Made by a program: the position numbers and the translations under genes. The notes below the pieces were generated by a model, which saw nothing but the letters and a program-made list of their open reading frames with translations, ran no database searches and was not told where the DNA came from. A stretch of 64,000 nucleotides of DNA from Phylloscopus collybita (lineage: Eukaryota; Chordata; Aves; Passeriformes; Phylloscopidae), in NCBI GenBank assembly GCA_027886175.1, contig JAJNNQ010000129.1, forward strand, positions 868,001-932,000, in the 5' to 3' direction. Each line of letters starts with the position of its first letter. Position 1 is the stretch's first letter. Shown here piece by piece: positions 25,151-38,040 of this stretch.

Positions 25151-26800
25151 TGTGTAGAATTTTAGTGGAATTTTAGTAGGCATAAACCCAGTGGCTGGCA
25201 GGCAGCATTAGCCGCAAACGGTGGCCCATTACCTTGGGAAACCAAGGTCTCCACCCCACGTTCCTGATGTCAGTTTTTACGAGGCCTTTGGCACAAGGAG
25301 GGCAAACAAACGTCCACCTGGTGGTAGATTGCACCTGGGAGATATCCTCATTTGTATTGAACTTCAGCAGTCATAACCACAGTGCCAGGCAGACAGCATT
25401 AGACAGGAACGGTGGTCCTTTTCAATGGGAAACCAAAGTCTCCGCCCCAGGTTCCTGATGTCAATTTGTAGGAAGCCTTTGGCTCTACAGGGGCAGACAA
25501 ACTTTCATCTGGTGGTAGATTGCACATGGGAGACATCCTCATTTGTATGGAATTTTAGTGGAATTTTAATAGGCAGAAGCCTCGTGGCAGGCACACATCA
25601 TTAGACACGAACGCTGGGCCATTTCCATTGGAAACCAAAGTTTCCAATCCAGGATCCTGATGTCAGTTTGAAGGAGGCGTTTGGCAGTAGAAGGGCAGAC
25701 AAAGTTCCGTCTGGTGGTTGATTGCATCGAGGAGATATCCTCATTTGTATGGAATTTCAGCAGGCAGAAGCCCAGTGGCAGGCAGATAGCATTAGACACG
25801 ATCGCTGGCCCATTTCCATGGGAAAACAAAGTCTGCACGCCTGGTTTCTGATGTCAGTTTTTGAGGAGAGCTCTGGCACTACAGGAGGAGACAAACTTCC
25901 AACTGCTGGCATATTGCATCTGGGAGATATCCTCATTTGTGAGGTATTTCAGCAGGCATAACACCAGTGACAGGCAGACAGCATTAGACACGAACGGTGC
26001 CCCTTTTCCATGGGAAACCAAAGTCTCCACCCCACGTTCCTGACGTCAGTTTTTAGGAGGCATTTGGCACTACAGAGGCAGACAAACTTCCATCTGGTGG
26101 TAGATTGCACCTGGGAGACATCCTCATTTGTATGGAATTTTAGTGGGATTTTAATAGGCAGAAGCCTAGTGGTAGACGCAAGTCATTAGACACGAACGCT
26201 GGCCCATTTCCATGGGAAACCAAAGTCTCCACTCCAGGTTCCGGATGTGAGTTTGTAGGAGGCCTTTGGCACTACAAGAGCAGACAAAGTTCCATCTGGT
26301 GGTTGATTGCATCGAGGAGATATCCTCATTTGTATGGAATTTCAGCAGGCAGAAGCCCAGTGGCAGGCAGACAGCATTAGACACGAACAATGGACCTTTT
26401 CCATGGGAAACCAAAGTCTCCACCCTAGGTTCCTGATGGCAGTTTGTATGAGGCCTTTGGAAATACAAGGGCAGAGAAACTTCCATCTGGTGTTAGGTTG
26501 TAGCTGGGAGATATACTCATTTTTATGGAATTTTAGTGGAATTTTAGTAGGCAGAATCCCAGCAGCATGTAGACAGAATTAGACATGAATAGTGGCCCAT
26601 TTCCATAGGAAACCAAAGTCTCCAACCCATGATCCTGATGTCATTTTCTAGGAGGCCTCTGGCACTACAAGAGGGGACAAACTTCCAATTGGTGGCATAT
26701 TGCATCTGGGAGATATCCACATTTGTATGTAATTTTAGTACCCATAAGCCCAGTGGCAGGCAGACAGCATTAGACACGAACGGTGGCCCTTTTCCATGGG

Positions 26801-27953
26801 AAACCAAAGTCTCCGCCCCAGGTTCCTGATGACAATTTGTAGGAGGCCTTTGGAATTACAAGGGCAGACAAACTTCTATCTGGTGGTAGATTGCACCTGG
26901 GAGATATCCTCATTTGTATACAATTTTAGTGGAATTTTAGTAGGCATAAGCCCAGTGGCAGGCAGACAGCATTAGACACGAACAATGGACCTTTTCCATG
27001 GGAAACCAAAGTCTCCACCTCACGTTCCTGATGTCAGTTTGTAGGAGGGCTTTGGAACTACAAGGGCAGACAAACTTCCATCTGGTGGTAGATTGCACCT
27101 GGGAGATATCCTCATTTGTGAGGAATTTCAGAAGGCATAACCCCAGTGGCAGGCAGATAGCATTAGACACGAACGGTGCCCTTTTCCATGGGAAACCAAA
27201 GTCTCCATCCCACGTTCCTGATGTCAGTCATTAAGAGGCGAATGGAACTACAAGGGCAGAAAAATTTCCATCTGGTGGTAGATTGGACCTGGGAGATATC
27301 GCCATTTGTATGGAATTTTAGTGGTATTTTAGTAGGCAGAAGTCCAGCGGCAGGCAGACAGCATTACACACGAACGCTGGCCAATATCCATGGGAAACCA
27401 AAGTCTCCAACCCAGGCTCCTCATGTCAGTTTGTAGGAGGCCTTTGGCATTAAAAGGGCAGACAAACTTCCATCTGGTGGTTGATTGCATCGGCGAGATA
27501 TGCTCATTTGTATGGGATTTCAGAAGGCAGAAGCCAAGTGGCACGCAGACAGCATTGGACACGAAGAGTGGCCCATTTCCATGGGAAACCAAAATCTCCA
27601 CCCCACGTTGCTGATGTCTCATTGTAGGAGGCGTTTTCCAATATAAGGGCAGAAAAACTTCCATCTGGTTGTAGATTGCACCTGGGAGATATCCTCATTT
27701 CTATGGAATTTTAGTGGAATTTTAGTAGGAAGAAACCCAGTGGCAGGCAGACAGCATTAGACACGAACAATGGCCCATTTCCATGGGAAACCAAAGCCTC
27801 CACTCCGGGTTCCGGGTGTCATTTTGTAGGAGGCCTTTGGCACTACAAGGGCAGACAAAGTTCCGTCTTGTGTTTGATTGCATATAGGAGATACCCTCAT
27901 TTGTATGGAATTTCAGCAGGCAGAAGCCCAGTGGCAGGCAGACAGCATTAGAC
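26801..27953 (+). repeat. Segmental duplication inside the satellite, block Y copy 2
   Basis: Partner of block Y copy 1 at offset 4120. It runs directly into the third X block near 27940, within the conserved CAGGCAGACAGCATTAGAC region. Block Y copy 1 instead follows the XZ block. The order of blocks has therefore been rearranged between the two places (X-Z-Y versus Y-X-Z). Confidence 0.87.
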
Positions 27954-29178
27954 GCGAACGGTGGCCCTTTTCCATGGGAAACCAAAGTCTCTGCCTCAGG
28001 TTCTTGATGTAAATTTGTAGGAGGCCTTTGGCTCTTCAGGGGCAGGCAAACTTCCATCTGGTGGTAGATTGCACCTGGGAGACATCCTCATTTGTATAGA
28101 ATTTTAGTGGAATTTTAGTCGGCATAAGCCCAGTGTCTCGCAGACAGCATTAGACACGAACTGTGGTCCATTTCCTTGAGAAACCAAAGTCTCCATCTCA
28201 CGTGCCTGATGTCAGTTTGTAGGAGGCCTTTGGCACTACAAGGGCAGATAAACTTCCAACTGGTGGTAGATTCCGTGCGGGAGATATCCTCATTTGTGAG
28301 GAATTTCAGCAGGCATAACCCCAGTGGCAGGCAGACAGCATTAGACACAAACGGTGGTCCTTTTCCATGGGAAACCGAAGTCTGTACCCCACGTTCCTGA
28401 TATTAGTTTGTAAGAGGCCTTTGGAAGTACAAGGGCAGAAAAACTTCCGTCTGGTGGTAGATTGCACCTGGGAGATATCCTCATTTTTATGGAATTTCAG
28501 TGGTATTAAAGTAGGCAGAAATCCAGCAGCAGGCAGACTGCTTTACACACGAACGCTGGCCCATATCCATGGGAAACCAAAGTCTCCACTCCAGGCTCCT
28601 CATGTCAGTTTATAGAAGGCCTTTGGAAATACAAGGGCAGAAAAACTTATATCTGGCGGTAGACTGCACCCGGGAGATGTCTTCATTTGTATGGAATTTC
28701 AGTGGAATTTTCGTAGGTAGAAGCCCAATGGCCGACAGACATTATTAGACACGAACGGTGGCCCATTTCCATGAGAAACCAAAGTCTCCACCCCAGGTTC
28801 CTGATGTCAGTTTTTAGGAGGCCTTTGGCACTAGAAGGGCAAACAGACTTCCAACTGGTGGGAGATTCCATCTGGGAAATATCCTCATTTGTGAGGAATT
28901 TCAGTAGGCATAACTCCAGTGGCAGGCAGACAGCATTAGACACGAACAGTGGCCCTTTTCCATGGGAAACTAAAATCTCCACCCCATGTTGCTGATGTCA
29001 CTTTGTAGGAGGCGTTTTCCAATATAAGGGCAGAGAAACTTCCATCTGGTTGTCGATTGCCCCTGGGAGATATCCTCATTTCTATGGAGTTTTAGTGGAA
29101 TTTTAGTAGGAAGAAGCGTAGTGGCAGGCAGACAGCATTAGACACGAACAATGGCCCATTTTTATGGGAAACCAAAGT
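27935..29178 (+). repeat. Segmental duplication inside the satellite, block XZ copy 2
   Basis: Combines the X segment shared with 24600-25150 (offset 3335) and the X-Z run shared with 21585-22690 (offset 6488). The X part carries CCGTCTGG, as in the 25100 copy, where the 21950 copy has CCATCTGG. This suggests the block is a mosaic of the other two. The match ends near 29170, where this copy continues with CTCCACCCCACG and its partner with CTCCGCCCCAGG. Confidence 0.83.
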
Positions 29179-32100
29179 CTCCACCCCACGTTCTTGATGT
29201 CCGTTTCTAGGAGGCCTTTGACACTACAAAGGTAGACAAACTTCCGTCTGGTGGTTGATTGCATCGGGGAGATATCCTCATTTGTATGGAACTTCAGCAG
29301 GTAGAAGCCCAGTGGCAGGCAGACAGCATTAGACACGAACTGTGGCCCATTTTTATGGGAAACCAAAGTCTCCACCCCACGTTCCTGATGTCCGTTACTA
29401 GGAGGCCTTCGGCAGTACAAGGGTAGACAAACTTCCACCTGGTGGTAGATTGCTCCTGGGAGATATCCTCATTTGTATGGACCTTCAGCAGTCATAACCA
29501 CAGTGCCAGGCAGACAACATTAGACAGGAACGGTGGTCCTTTTCCTAGGGAAACCAAAGTCTCCACACCACGTTCCCGATGTCAGGTTTTAGTAGGCCAT
29601 TGACAGTACAAGGGCAGAAAAACTTCCGTCTGGTGGTTGATTGCATCGGGAAGATATCCACATTTGTATGGAATTTCAGCAGATCGAAGCCCAGTGGCAG
29701 GCAGACAGCATTAGACACGAACGGTGGCCCTTTTCCATGGGAAAACAAAGTCTCCAACCCAGGCTCCTGATGTCAGTTTGTAGGAGGCCTTTGGCACTAC
29801 AAGGGCAGACAAAGTTCCGTCTGGTGGTTGATTGCATTGAGGAGATATCCTCATTTGTATGGAATTTCAGCAGGCAGAAGATCAGTGGCAGGCAGACAGC
29901 ATAGGACACGAACGGTGGACTTTTTCATGGGAAACCGAAGTCTCCACCCCACCTTCCTGATGTCAGTTTTTAGGAGGCCTTTGGCACTACAAGGGCAAAC
30001 AAACTTCGAACTGGTGGTAGATTCTATCTGGGAGATAGCCTCATTTGTGAGGAATTTCAGCAGGCGTAACCCAGTGGCAGGCAGACAGCATTAGACACGA
30101 ACGGTTGCCCTTTTCCATGGAAAAAACAATTATGCATCCTATGTTCCTGATGTCAGTTTTTAGGAGGCCATTGGCGCTACACTGGCAGACAAGTTTCCAT
30201 CTGGCGGTAGATTGCACCTCGGAGATGTCCTCATTTGTACGGAATTTTAGTGGTATTTTAGTACTCAGAAGCCCAGTGGCAGACAGACAGCATTAAACAT
30301 AAACGGTGAGCCTTTTCCATAGGAAACCGAAGTCTCCAGGCCAGGTTCCGAATGTCAGTTTGAAGGAGGCCTTTGGCACTGCAAGAGCAGACAAACTTCC
30401 ATCTGGTGGCATATTGCATCTGGGAGATAGCCTCATTTGTATGTAATTTTAGTAGCCATAATCCCAGTTGCAAGCAGACAGCATTAGACACGAACGGTGG
30501 CCCTTTTCCATGGGAAACCAAAGTCTCAACCCCAGGTTCCTGATGTCAGTTTGAAGGAGGCCTTTGGCAGTACAAAGGCAGACCACGTTCCGTCTGGTGG
30601 TTGATTGCATCGAGGAGATATCCTCATTTCTATGGAATTTCAACAGGCAGAAGCTCAGTGGCAGGCAGACAGCATTAGACACGAACAGTGGAACTTTTCC
30701 ATTGGAAACCAAAGTCTCCACCTCACGTTCCTGATGTCAGTTTGTAGGAGGCCTTTGGAACTACAAGGGCAGACAAACTTCCGTCAGGTGGTAGATTGCA
30801 CCTGGGAGATATCCTCATTTGTAGAGAATTTTATTGGAATTCTAGTAGGCATAAGCCAAGTGGCTGGCAGAGAGCATTAGACACAAACGGTGGCCCATTT
30901 CCTTGGGAAACCAAAGTCTCCATCTCACGTTCCTGATGTCAGTTTGTAGGAGGCCTTTGGTACTACAAGGGCAGACATACTTCTATCTTGTGGTTGATTG
31001 CATCGCAGAGATATCCTCATTTTTATGGAACTTCAGCAGTCATAACCACTGTACCAGGCAGACAGCATTAGACAGGAACAGTGGTCTTTTTCCATGGGAA
31101 ACCACAGTCTCCACACTACGTTCCCGATATCAGGTTTTAGGAGGTCTTTTGCAGTACATGGGAAGACAAACTTCCGTCTGTTGGTTTATTTCATTGGGGA
31201 GATATCCTCATTTGTATGGAATTTCAGCAGGCAGAAGCCCAGTGGCAGGCAGAGAGCATTAGACACAAATGGTAGCCCTTTTCCATGGGAAGCGAAGTCT
31301 CCAACCCAGGCTTCTGATGTCGGTTTTCAGGAGGCCTTTGGCATTAAAAGTGTAGACAAACATCCATCTGGTGGGAAATTGCATTTGGGAGATATCCTCA
31401 TACATATGGAATTTTAGTAGGCATATACCCACTGGCAGGCAGCAGCATTAGACATGAACAATGGGCCTTTTCCATGGAAAAACAAATTATCCATCCTCAC
31501 GTTCCTGATGTCATGTTTTAGGAGGCCTTTGGCACTACAAGAACAGACAAACTTCCACGTGGTGGTAGATTGCACCTGAGAGATATTCTCATTTGTAAAG
31601 AATTTTAGACGAATTTTAGTACGCAGATTCCAAGCGGCAGGCAGACAGAATTAGACATGAATAGTGGCCCTTTTCCAGGGGAAATGAAAGTCTGCAGGCC
31701 CGGTTCCTGATGTCAGTTTTTAGGAGGCCTTTTGCACTACAAGAACAGACAAACTTCCAACTGGTGGCATATTGCATCTTGGAGATATCCTCATTTGTAT
31801 GTAATTTCTGTAGCCATAAGCCCAGTGGCCGGCAGACAGCATTAGACACGAACGGTGGCCCTTTTCCATGGGAAACCGAATTCTCCACTCCAGGCTCCTG
31901 ATGTCTATTTGTAGGAGGCCTTTGGCACTACAGGGGCAGACAAACTTCCGTCAGGTGGTTGATTGCATCGGAGAGATTTCCCAATTTCTTTGGAATTTCA
32001 GCAGGCAGAAGCCCAGTGGCAGGCAGACAGCATTAGACATGAACGCTGGCCCTTTTCCATGGGAAAACAAAGTCTCCACCCCTGATTCCTGATGTCAGTT

Positions 32101-32473
32101 TTTTAGGAGGGCTTTGGTACTACAAGGGCAGAGAATCTTCTATCTGGTTGTAGATTGCACCTGGGAGATATCCTCATTTCTATGGAATTTTAGTGGAATT
32201 TTAATAGGAAGAAGCCCAGTGGCAAGCAGACAGCATTACACACGAACGGTGGCCCATTTGTATGGGAAACCAAAGTGGCCACTCCCGGTTCCTGATGTCA
32301 GTTTTTAGGAGGCCTTTGCCACTACAAGGGCAGGCAAACTTCCTTCTGGTGGTAAATTGCATCTGCGAGATATGCTCATTTGTATGGAGATTTAGCAGGC
32401 ATATGCCCAGTGGCAGGCACACAGCATTAGGCATGAACAGTGCCCTATTCCACGGGAAACCAAATTATACATC

Positions 32474-32479
32474 CTACGT
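32474..32479. repeat. Target-site duplication, left copy (CTACGT)
   Basis: The hexamer CTACGT directly precedes the LTR and is repeated exactly after it at 32848-32853. It belongs to the satellite: the intact related monomer at 38295-38300 has CTACGT once, followed by TTCAGATGTCAG, which serves as a paralogous empty site. Confidence 0.93.
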
Positions 32480-32666
32480 TGTGGAGAGAATGTGAATTGG
32501 AAGGGACAGACTGCGTTTGCGGAAGACGAATCGGGTTGTAACGCGAAGCAGGGCCAGGCAAATCCCTCTCCAGAGATAACCTTTATCTCAAGGTCACAGA
32601 CCCCTCTCTCTTTCCTTGCATACCAGTACTTTTCCACTACCCTTAAGAAACTAGTAAGACCCCCTA

Positions 32667-32672
32667 TGACGT
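32667..32672 (+). promoter_or_regulatory. CRE-like TGACGT in the LTR
   Basis: TGACGT followed by AG lies 22 bp upstream of the TATA-like element, the usual place for enhancer or activator sites in the U3 part of an LTR. The word is short and could be chance. Binding is inferred, not shown. Confidence 0.4.
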
Positions 32673-32688
32673 AGCGAAACCCAGAAGG

Positions 32689-32696
32689 TACTTAAA
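32689..32696 (+). promoter_or_regulatory. TATA-like element of the LTR
   Basis: TACTTAAA lies 15 bp before the first AATAAA, about two-thirds of the way along the LTR. This is consistent with a U3/R boundary shortly downstream. It is weaker than a canonical TATA box. The order of TATA-like element then polyadenylation signal on the plus strand supports the orientation. Confidence 0.5.
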
Positions 32697-32711
32697 CCCT
32701 GTGTTTTAGAT

Positions 32712-32717
32712 AATAAA
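32712..32717 (+). promoter_or_regulatory. Polyadenylation signal AATAAA (LTR, first)
   Basis: AATAAA within GATAATAAACGC, in the expected R region after the TATA-like element. It is probably the authentic signal of the LTR, given its distance from the TATA-like element. Confidence 0.6.
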
Positions 32718-32802
32718 CGCTTTTGACCAAACACATCACATTGGTGTTAACTGAGTCATTTGCCCGAACCCCACGCTCGCAGCTCGTGGTGGTCGTGTCT
32801 TC

Positions 32803-32808
32803 AATAAA
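32803..32808 (+). promoter_or_regulatory. Polyadenylation signal AATAAA (LTR, second)
   Basis: A second AATAAA lies 40 bp before the 3' end of the LTR, within TTCAATAAAACC. Only one of the two signals is likely to have been used. This one would leave a very short U5. Confidence 0.4.
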
Positions 32809-32847
32809 ACCCAGGCCACCAAGGCGATGGCTGAATAAGCCGCAACA

Positions 32848-32853
32848 CTACGT
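32848..32853. repeat. Target-site duplication, right copy (CTACGT)
   Basis: Exact second copy of the hexamer at 32474-32479, immediately after the terminal ACA of the LTR. The interrupted satellite monomer resumes with GTTTATAGGAGCCC a few bases later, in register with the monomers at 34040 and 38310. Confidence 0.93.
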
Positions 32854-35800
32854 TTAAGAAGAGAGTTTATAGGAGCCCTTTGGCACTACAAGGGCAGAGA
32901 AACTTCAAACCGGGAGTAGATTGCACCTGCGAGATATTCTCAATTTTATAGAATTTTAGAGGAATTTCAGTCCGCCGAATCCCACCGGCAGGCACACAGA
33001 ATTAGACATGAATAGCGGCCTTTTCCAGGGGAAACCAAAGTCTCCAGGCCAGGTTCCTGATGTCAGCTTTTAGGAGGCCTTTTGCACTACAAGAACAGAC
33101 AAACTTCCGACTGGTGGCATATTGCATCTTGGAGATATCCTCATTTGTATGGAATTACAGTGGAATTAAAGTAGGCAGAAGCCCAGTGGCAAGTAGACAG
33201 CATTAAACACCAACGGTGGCCCATTTCCATGGGAAACCAAAGTCTCCACCCCACGTTCATGATGTCCGTTTCTAGGAGGCCTTTGGAACTACAAGAGCAG
33301 ACAAACTTCCAACTGGTGGCATATTTTATCTGGGAGATATCCTCATTTGTATGTAATTTCTGTAGCCATAAGCCCAGTGGCCGGCAGACAGCATTAGACA
33401 CGAACGGTGGCCCTTTTCCATGGGAAACCGAATTCTCCACTCCAGGCTCCTGATGTCAATTTGTAGGAGGCCTTTGGCACTACAGGGGCAGACAAACTTC
33501 CATCAGCTGGTTGATTGCATCGGAGAGATTTCCAAATATCTTTGGAATTTCAGCAGGCAGAAGCCCAGTGGCAGGCAGACAGCATTAGACATGAACGCTG
33601 GCCCTTTTCCATGGGAAAACAAAGTCTCCACCCCTGGTTCCTGATGTCAGTTTTTTAGGAGGGCTTTGGTACTACAAGGGCAGAGAATCTTCCATCTGGT
33701 TGTGGATTGCACCTAGGAGATATCCTCATTTCTATGGAATTTTAGTGGAATTTTAATAGGAAGAAGCCCAGTGGCAAGCAGACAGCATTACACACGAACA
33801 GTGGCCCATTTTCATGGGAAACCAAAGTCGCCACTCCCGGTTCCTGATGTCAGTTTTTAGGAGGTTTTTGCCACTACAAGGGCAGGCAAACTTCCATCTG
33901 GTGGTAAATTGCATCTGCGAGATATCCTCATTTGTATGGAATTTTAGCAGGCATACGCCCAGTGGCAGGCACACAGCATTTGGCATGAACAGTGGCCCTT
34001 TTCCATGGGAAACAAAATTATCCATCCTATGTTTCAGATGTCAGTTTATAGGAGCCCTTTGGCACTACAAGGGCAGAGAAACTTCAAACTGGGGGAGGAT
34101 TGCACCTGCGAAATATTCCCATTTGTATAGAATTTTAGAGGAATTTTAGTACGCAGAATCCCAGCTGCAGGCACACAGAATTAGACATGAATAGTGGCCC
34201 TTTTCCAGGGGAAACCAAAGTCTCCACCCCACGTTCCTCATGTCAGTTTTTACGAGGACTTTGGCACTATAAGGGCAGACATACTTCCAACTGGTGGTAG
34301 ATTCCATCAGGGAGATATCCTCATTTGTGAGGAATTTCAGCAGGCATAACCCCAGTGGCAGGCAGACACCATTAGACACGAACGGTGGCCCTTTTCCATG
34401 GGAAACAAAAATCTTCACCCGTGGTTCCTGATGTCAGGTTTTAGGAGGCCTTTGCCACTACAAGGGCAGACAAACTTCCATCTGATGGAAAATTCCATCT
34501 GGGAGATATCCTCATTTGTATGGAATTTTACTAGGCATAAGCCCAGTGGCAGGTACAGAGCATTAGACAAAAACGGTGCCCCTTTTCCATGGAAACCAAA
34601 GTCTCCACCTCACGTTCCTGATGTCAGTTTTTAGGAGGCCTTTGGCACTACAAGGGCAGACAAACTTCCAACTGGTGGTAGATTCCATCTGGGAGATGTC
34701 CTCATTTGTATGGAATTTTAGTGGAATTTTAGTACTCAGAAGCCCAGTTGCAGACCGACAGCATTAAATACGAACGGTGGGCCTTTTCCATAGGAAACCA
34801 AAGTTCCAGGCCAGGTTCCAGATATCACTTTGAACGAGGCCTTTGGCACTGCAAGAGCAGACAAACTTCCATCTGGTGGCATATTGCATCTGGGAGATAT
34901 CCTCATTTGTATGTAATTTCAGTAGTCATAAGCCCAGTGGCAAAGAGACAGCATTAAACACCAAGGGTGGCCCTATTCCAAGGGAAACCAAGGCGTCCTC
35001 TCCAGATTCCTGATGTCAGTTTGTAGGAGGCCGTTGGCATTACAAGGGCAGACAAACTTTCAAGTGGTGGTAGATTCCATCTGGGAGATATCCTCATTTG
35101 TATGGAATTTTACTAGGCATAAGCCCAGTGGCAGGCGCATAGCATTAGACACAAACGGTGGCCCTTTTCCATGGGAAAGCAAAGTCTCCACCCCACGTTC
35201 CTGATGTCAGTTTTTAGGAGGCCTTTGGCACTACAAGGGCAGACAAACTTTCATCTGGTGGTAGATTGCACCTGGGAGATATCCTCATTTGTATGGAACT
35301 TCAGCACTCATAATCTCAAAGCCAGGCAGACAGCATTAGAAACGAACGATGGACCTTCTCCATGGGAAACCAAAGTCTTCACCCCACGTTCCTGATGTAA
35401 GTTTTTTGGAGGCCTTTGGCACTATGAGGGCAGACAAACTTCCACCTGGTGGTAGATTGCACCTGGGAGATATCCTCATTTGTATGGAACTTCAGCAGTC
35501 ATCACCACAGTGCCAGGCAGACAGCATTAGATACGAACGGTGGTCCTTTTCAATTGGAAACCAAAGTCTCCACGCCTGGTTCCTGATGTCAGTTTTTTAG
35601 GGGGCTTTTGCCACTACATGGGCAGACAAACTTCCATCTCGTGGTAAATTGCATCTGCGAGATATCCTCATTTGTATGGAATTTTAGCAGGCATACGCCC
35701 AGTGGCAGGCACACAGCATTAGGCATGAACAGTGGCCCTTTTCCATGGGAAACCAAATTATCCATCCTATGTTTCAGATGTCAGTTTATAGGAGCCCTTT

Positions 35801-37619
35801 GGCACTACAAGGGCAGAGAAAGTTTAAACTGGGGGAGGATTGCACCTGCGAAATATTCCCATTTGTATTAAATTTTAGAGGAATTTTAGTACGCAGAATC
35901 CCAGCTGCAGGCACACAGAATTAGACATGAATAGTGGCCCTTTTCCAGGGGAAAACAAAGTCTCCAGGCCAGGTTCCTGATGCCAGTTTTTAGGAGGCCT
36001 TTTGCACTACAAGAACAGAAAAACTTCCAACTGGTGGCATATTGCGTCTTGGAGATATCCTCATTTGTATGGAATTTTAGTGGAATTAAAGTAGGCAGAA
36101 GCCCAGTGGCAAGTAGACAGCATTAAACACCAACGGTGGCCCATTTCCATGGGAAACCAAAGTCTCCACACCACGTGCCTTATGTCCGTTTATAGGAGGA
36201 CGTTTGCAATACAAGAGCAGACAAATTTCCAACTGCTGGCTTATTGCATCGGGGAGATATCCTCAATTGCATGTAATTTCAGTCGCCATAAGCCCAGTGG
36301 CAGGCAGACAGCATTAGACACGAACGCTGGCCCTTTTCCATGGGAAACCAAAGTCTCCACTCCAGGCTCCTGATGTCAATTTGTAGGATGCCTTTGGCAC
36401 TACAGGGGCAGAGGAACTTCCGTCCGGTGGTTGATTACATTAGAGAGATTTCCAAATTTTTTGGGAATTCCAGCACACAGAAGCCCAGTGGCAGGCAGAC
36501 AGCATTAGACACGAACGGTGGCTCTTTTCCATGGGAAAACATAGACTCCACTCCTGGTTCCTGATGTCAGTTTTTTAGGAAGGCTTTGGTACTACAAGGG
36601 CAGAGAATCTTCCATCTGGTTGTAGATTGCACCTGGGAGATATCCTTATTTCTAAGGAATTTTAGTGGAATTTTAGTAGGAAGAAGCCCAGTGGCAGGCA
36701 GAGAGCATTAGACACGAACGGCCGCCCATTTCTATGGGAAAGCAAAGTCTCCACCCCATGTTCTGGATGTCCGTTTCTCGGAGGACTTTGGAACTACACG
36801 GCCAGACAAACTTCCTCCGGGTGGTAGATTGCACCGAGGAGATATCCTCATCTGTATGGAACTTCAGCAGTCATAACCACAGTTCCGGGCAGAAAGCATT
36901 AGACACGAACACTGGCCCATTTCCATGGGAAACCAAAGTCTCCAGTCCAGGTTCCTGATGTCAGTTTATAGGAGGCCCTTTGCACTTTGAGGGCCGACAA
37001 AGTTCCGTCTGGTGGTAGATTGCATCGGGGAGATATCCTCATTTGTATGGAATTTCAGCAGGCAGAAGCCCAGTGGCAGGCAGACAGCATTAGACACGAA
37101 GGGTGGCCCATTTCCTTGGGAAACCAAAGTCTCCACCCCACGTTCCTGATGTCAGTTTTTAGGAGGACTTTGGCACTAGAAGGGCCGACAAACTTTTAAC
37201 TGGTGGCAGATTCCATCTGGGAGATATCCTCATTTGTGAGGAATTTCAGCAGGTATAACCCCAGTGGCAGGCAGACAGCAGTAGACACGGACGGTGGCCC
37301 TTTTCCATGGGAAACCAAAATCTCCACCCCACGTTGCTGATGTCACTTTGTAGGAGGCGTTATCCAATATAAGGGCAGAGAAACTTCCATCTGGTTGTAG
37401 ATTGCACCTGGGAGATACCTTCATTTCTATGGAAATTTAGTGGAATTTTAGTAGGAAGAAGGCCAGTGGCAGGCAGACAGCATTAGACATGAGCGGTGGC
37501 CCATTTCTATGGGAAACCAAAGTCTCCACCCCGACGTCCTGATGTCAGTTTAAAGGAGGCCTTTGGGACTACAAGGGCAGACAAACTTCCACCTGGTGGT
37601 AGATTGCACCTGGGAGATA

Positions 37620-38040
37620 TCCTCATTTGTATGTAATTTCGGTAGGCATAAACCCAGTGGCAAGGAGACAGCATTAAACACCAAGGGTGGCCCTTTTCCA
37701 TGGGAAACCAAAGCGTCCTCTCCAGATTCCTGATGTCAGTTTGTAGGAGGTCATTGGCATTACAATGGTAGAAAAACTTTCAAGTGGTGGTAGACTCCAT
37801 CTGGGAGATATCCTCATTTGTATGGAATTTTCCTAGGCAGAGGCCCATTGGCAGGCACATAGCATTAGACACAAACGGTGGCCCATTTCCATGGGAAACC
37901 AAAGTCTCCACCGCACGCTCCAGATGTCAGTTTGTAAAAGGCCTTTGGAACTACAAGGGCAGACAAACTTCCACCTGGTGGTAGATTGCACCTGGGAGAT
38001 ATCCTCATTTGTATGGAACTTCAGCTGTCATAACCACAAT
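37620..38040 (+). repeat. Duplicated satellite segment, copy 1 (offset 5044)
   Basis: About 420 bp, roughly two monomers, identical or nearly so by eye to 42664-43084. Rare shared variants are AAAGCGTCCTCTCCAG, TCATTGGCATTACAATGG, TTTCCTAGGCAGAGGCCC and CACGCTCCAGATG. The two copies diverge at both ends within conserved monomer sequence. Confidence 0.85.

Larger units (their letters stand above)
14559..32479 (+). repeat. 191/202-bp satellite, diverged array, proximal part
   Basis: Continuous tandem array of monomers recognised by a constant series: CATTAGACACGAACGGTGG, TTTTCCATGGGAAACC, AAGTCTCCACCCC, CTGATGTCAG, AGGAGGCCTTTGGCACTAC, GGGCAGACAAACTTCC, GGGAGATATCCTCATTTG and CCCAGTGGCAGGCAGACAG. 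The basic unit is 191 bp. A second class of about 202 bp carries an 11-bp internal duplication (GAATTTTAGTG followed by GAATTTTAGTA). Neighbouring monomers differ at many positions, with occasional 1-2 base indels. The type that starts the array at 14565 (marker CCCAGTGTCT) recurs near 21650, 24800 and 28130, so old multi-monomer units were shuffled within it. Open frames of 60-150 codons recur per monomer on both strands and are not conserved as a reading frame. No gene is visible. Confidence 0.96.
32480..32847 (+). mobile_element. Solo LTR of an endogenous retrovirus, probably class II (ERVK-like)
   Basis: A 368-bp sequence unrelated to either satellite interrupts one monomer. It begins TGTGGAGAG and ends GCCGCAACA, giving the TGT...ACA ends of a retroviral LTR, and is flanked by a perfect 6-bp duplication, CTACGT. 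Six-base duplications are typical of alpha/betaretrovirus-like (class II) elements; gammaretrovirus-like ones usually make four. It contains a TATA-like element and two AATAAA signals on the plus strand, which set the orientation. No gag, pol or env sequence, primer-binding site or polypurine tract is present, so it is a solo LTR left by recombination between two LTRs. The ends and duplication are intact. The satellite just downstream (32854-32862) is slightly altered relative to related monomers. The precise family is unknown without a repeat library. Confidence 0.9.

Noticed and set aside
32480..32847. Full provirus, transfer RNA or other gene in the non-satellite island
   Set aside because: The island is only 368 bp, is exactly bounded by the target-site duplication, has LTR-type ends and signals, and contains no internal retroviral region, no convincing open frame and no cloverleaf-like A and B boxes.
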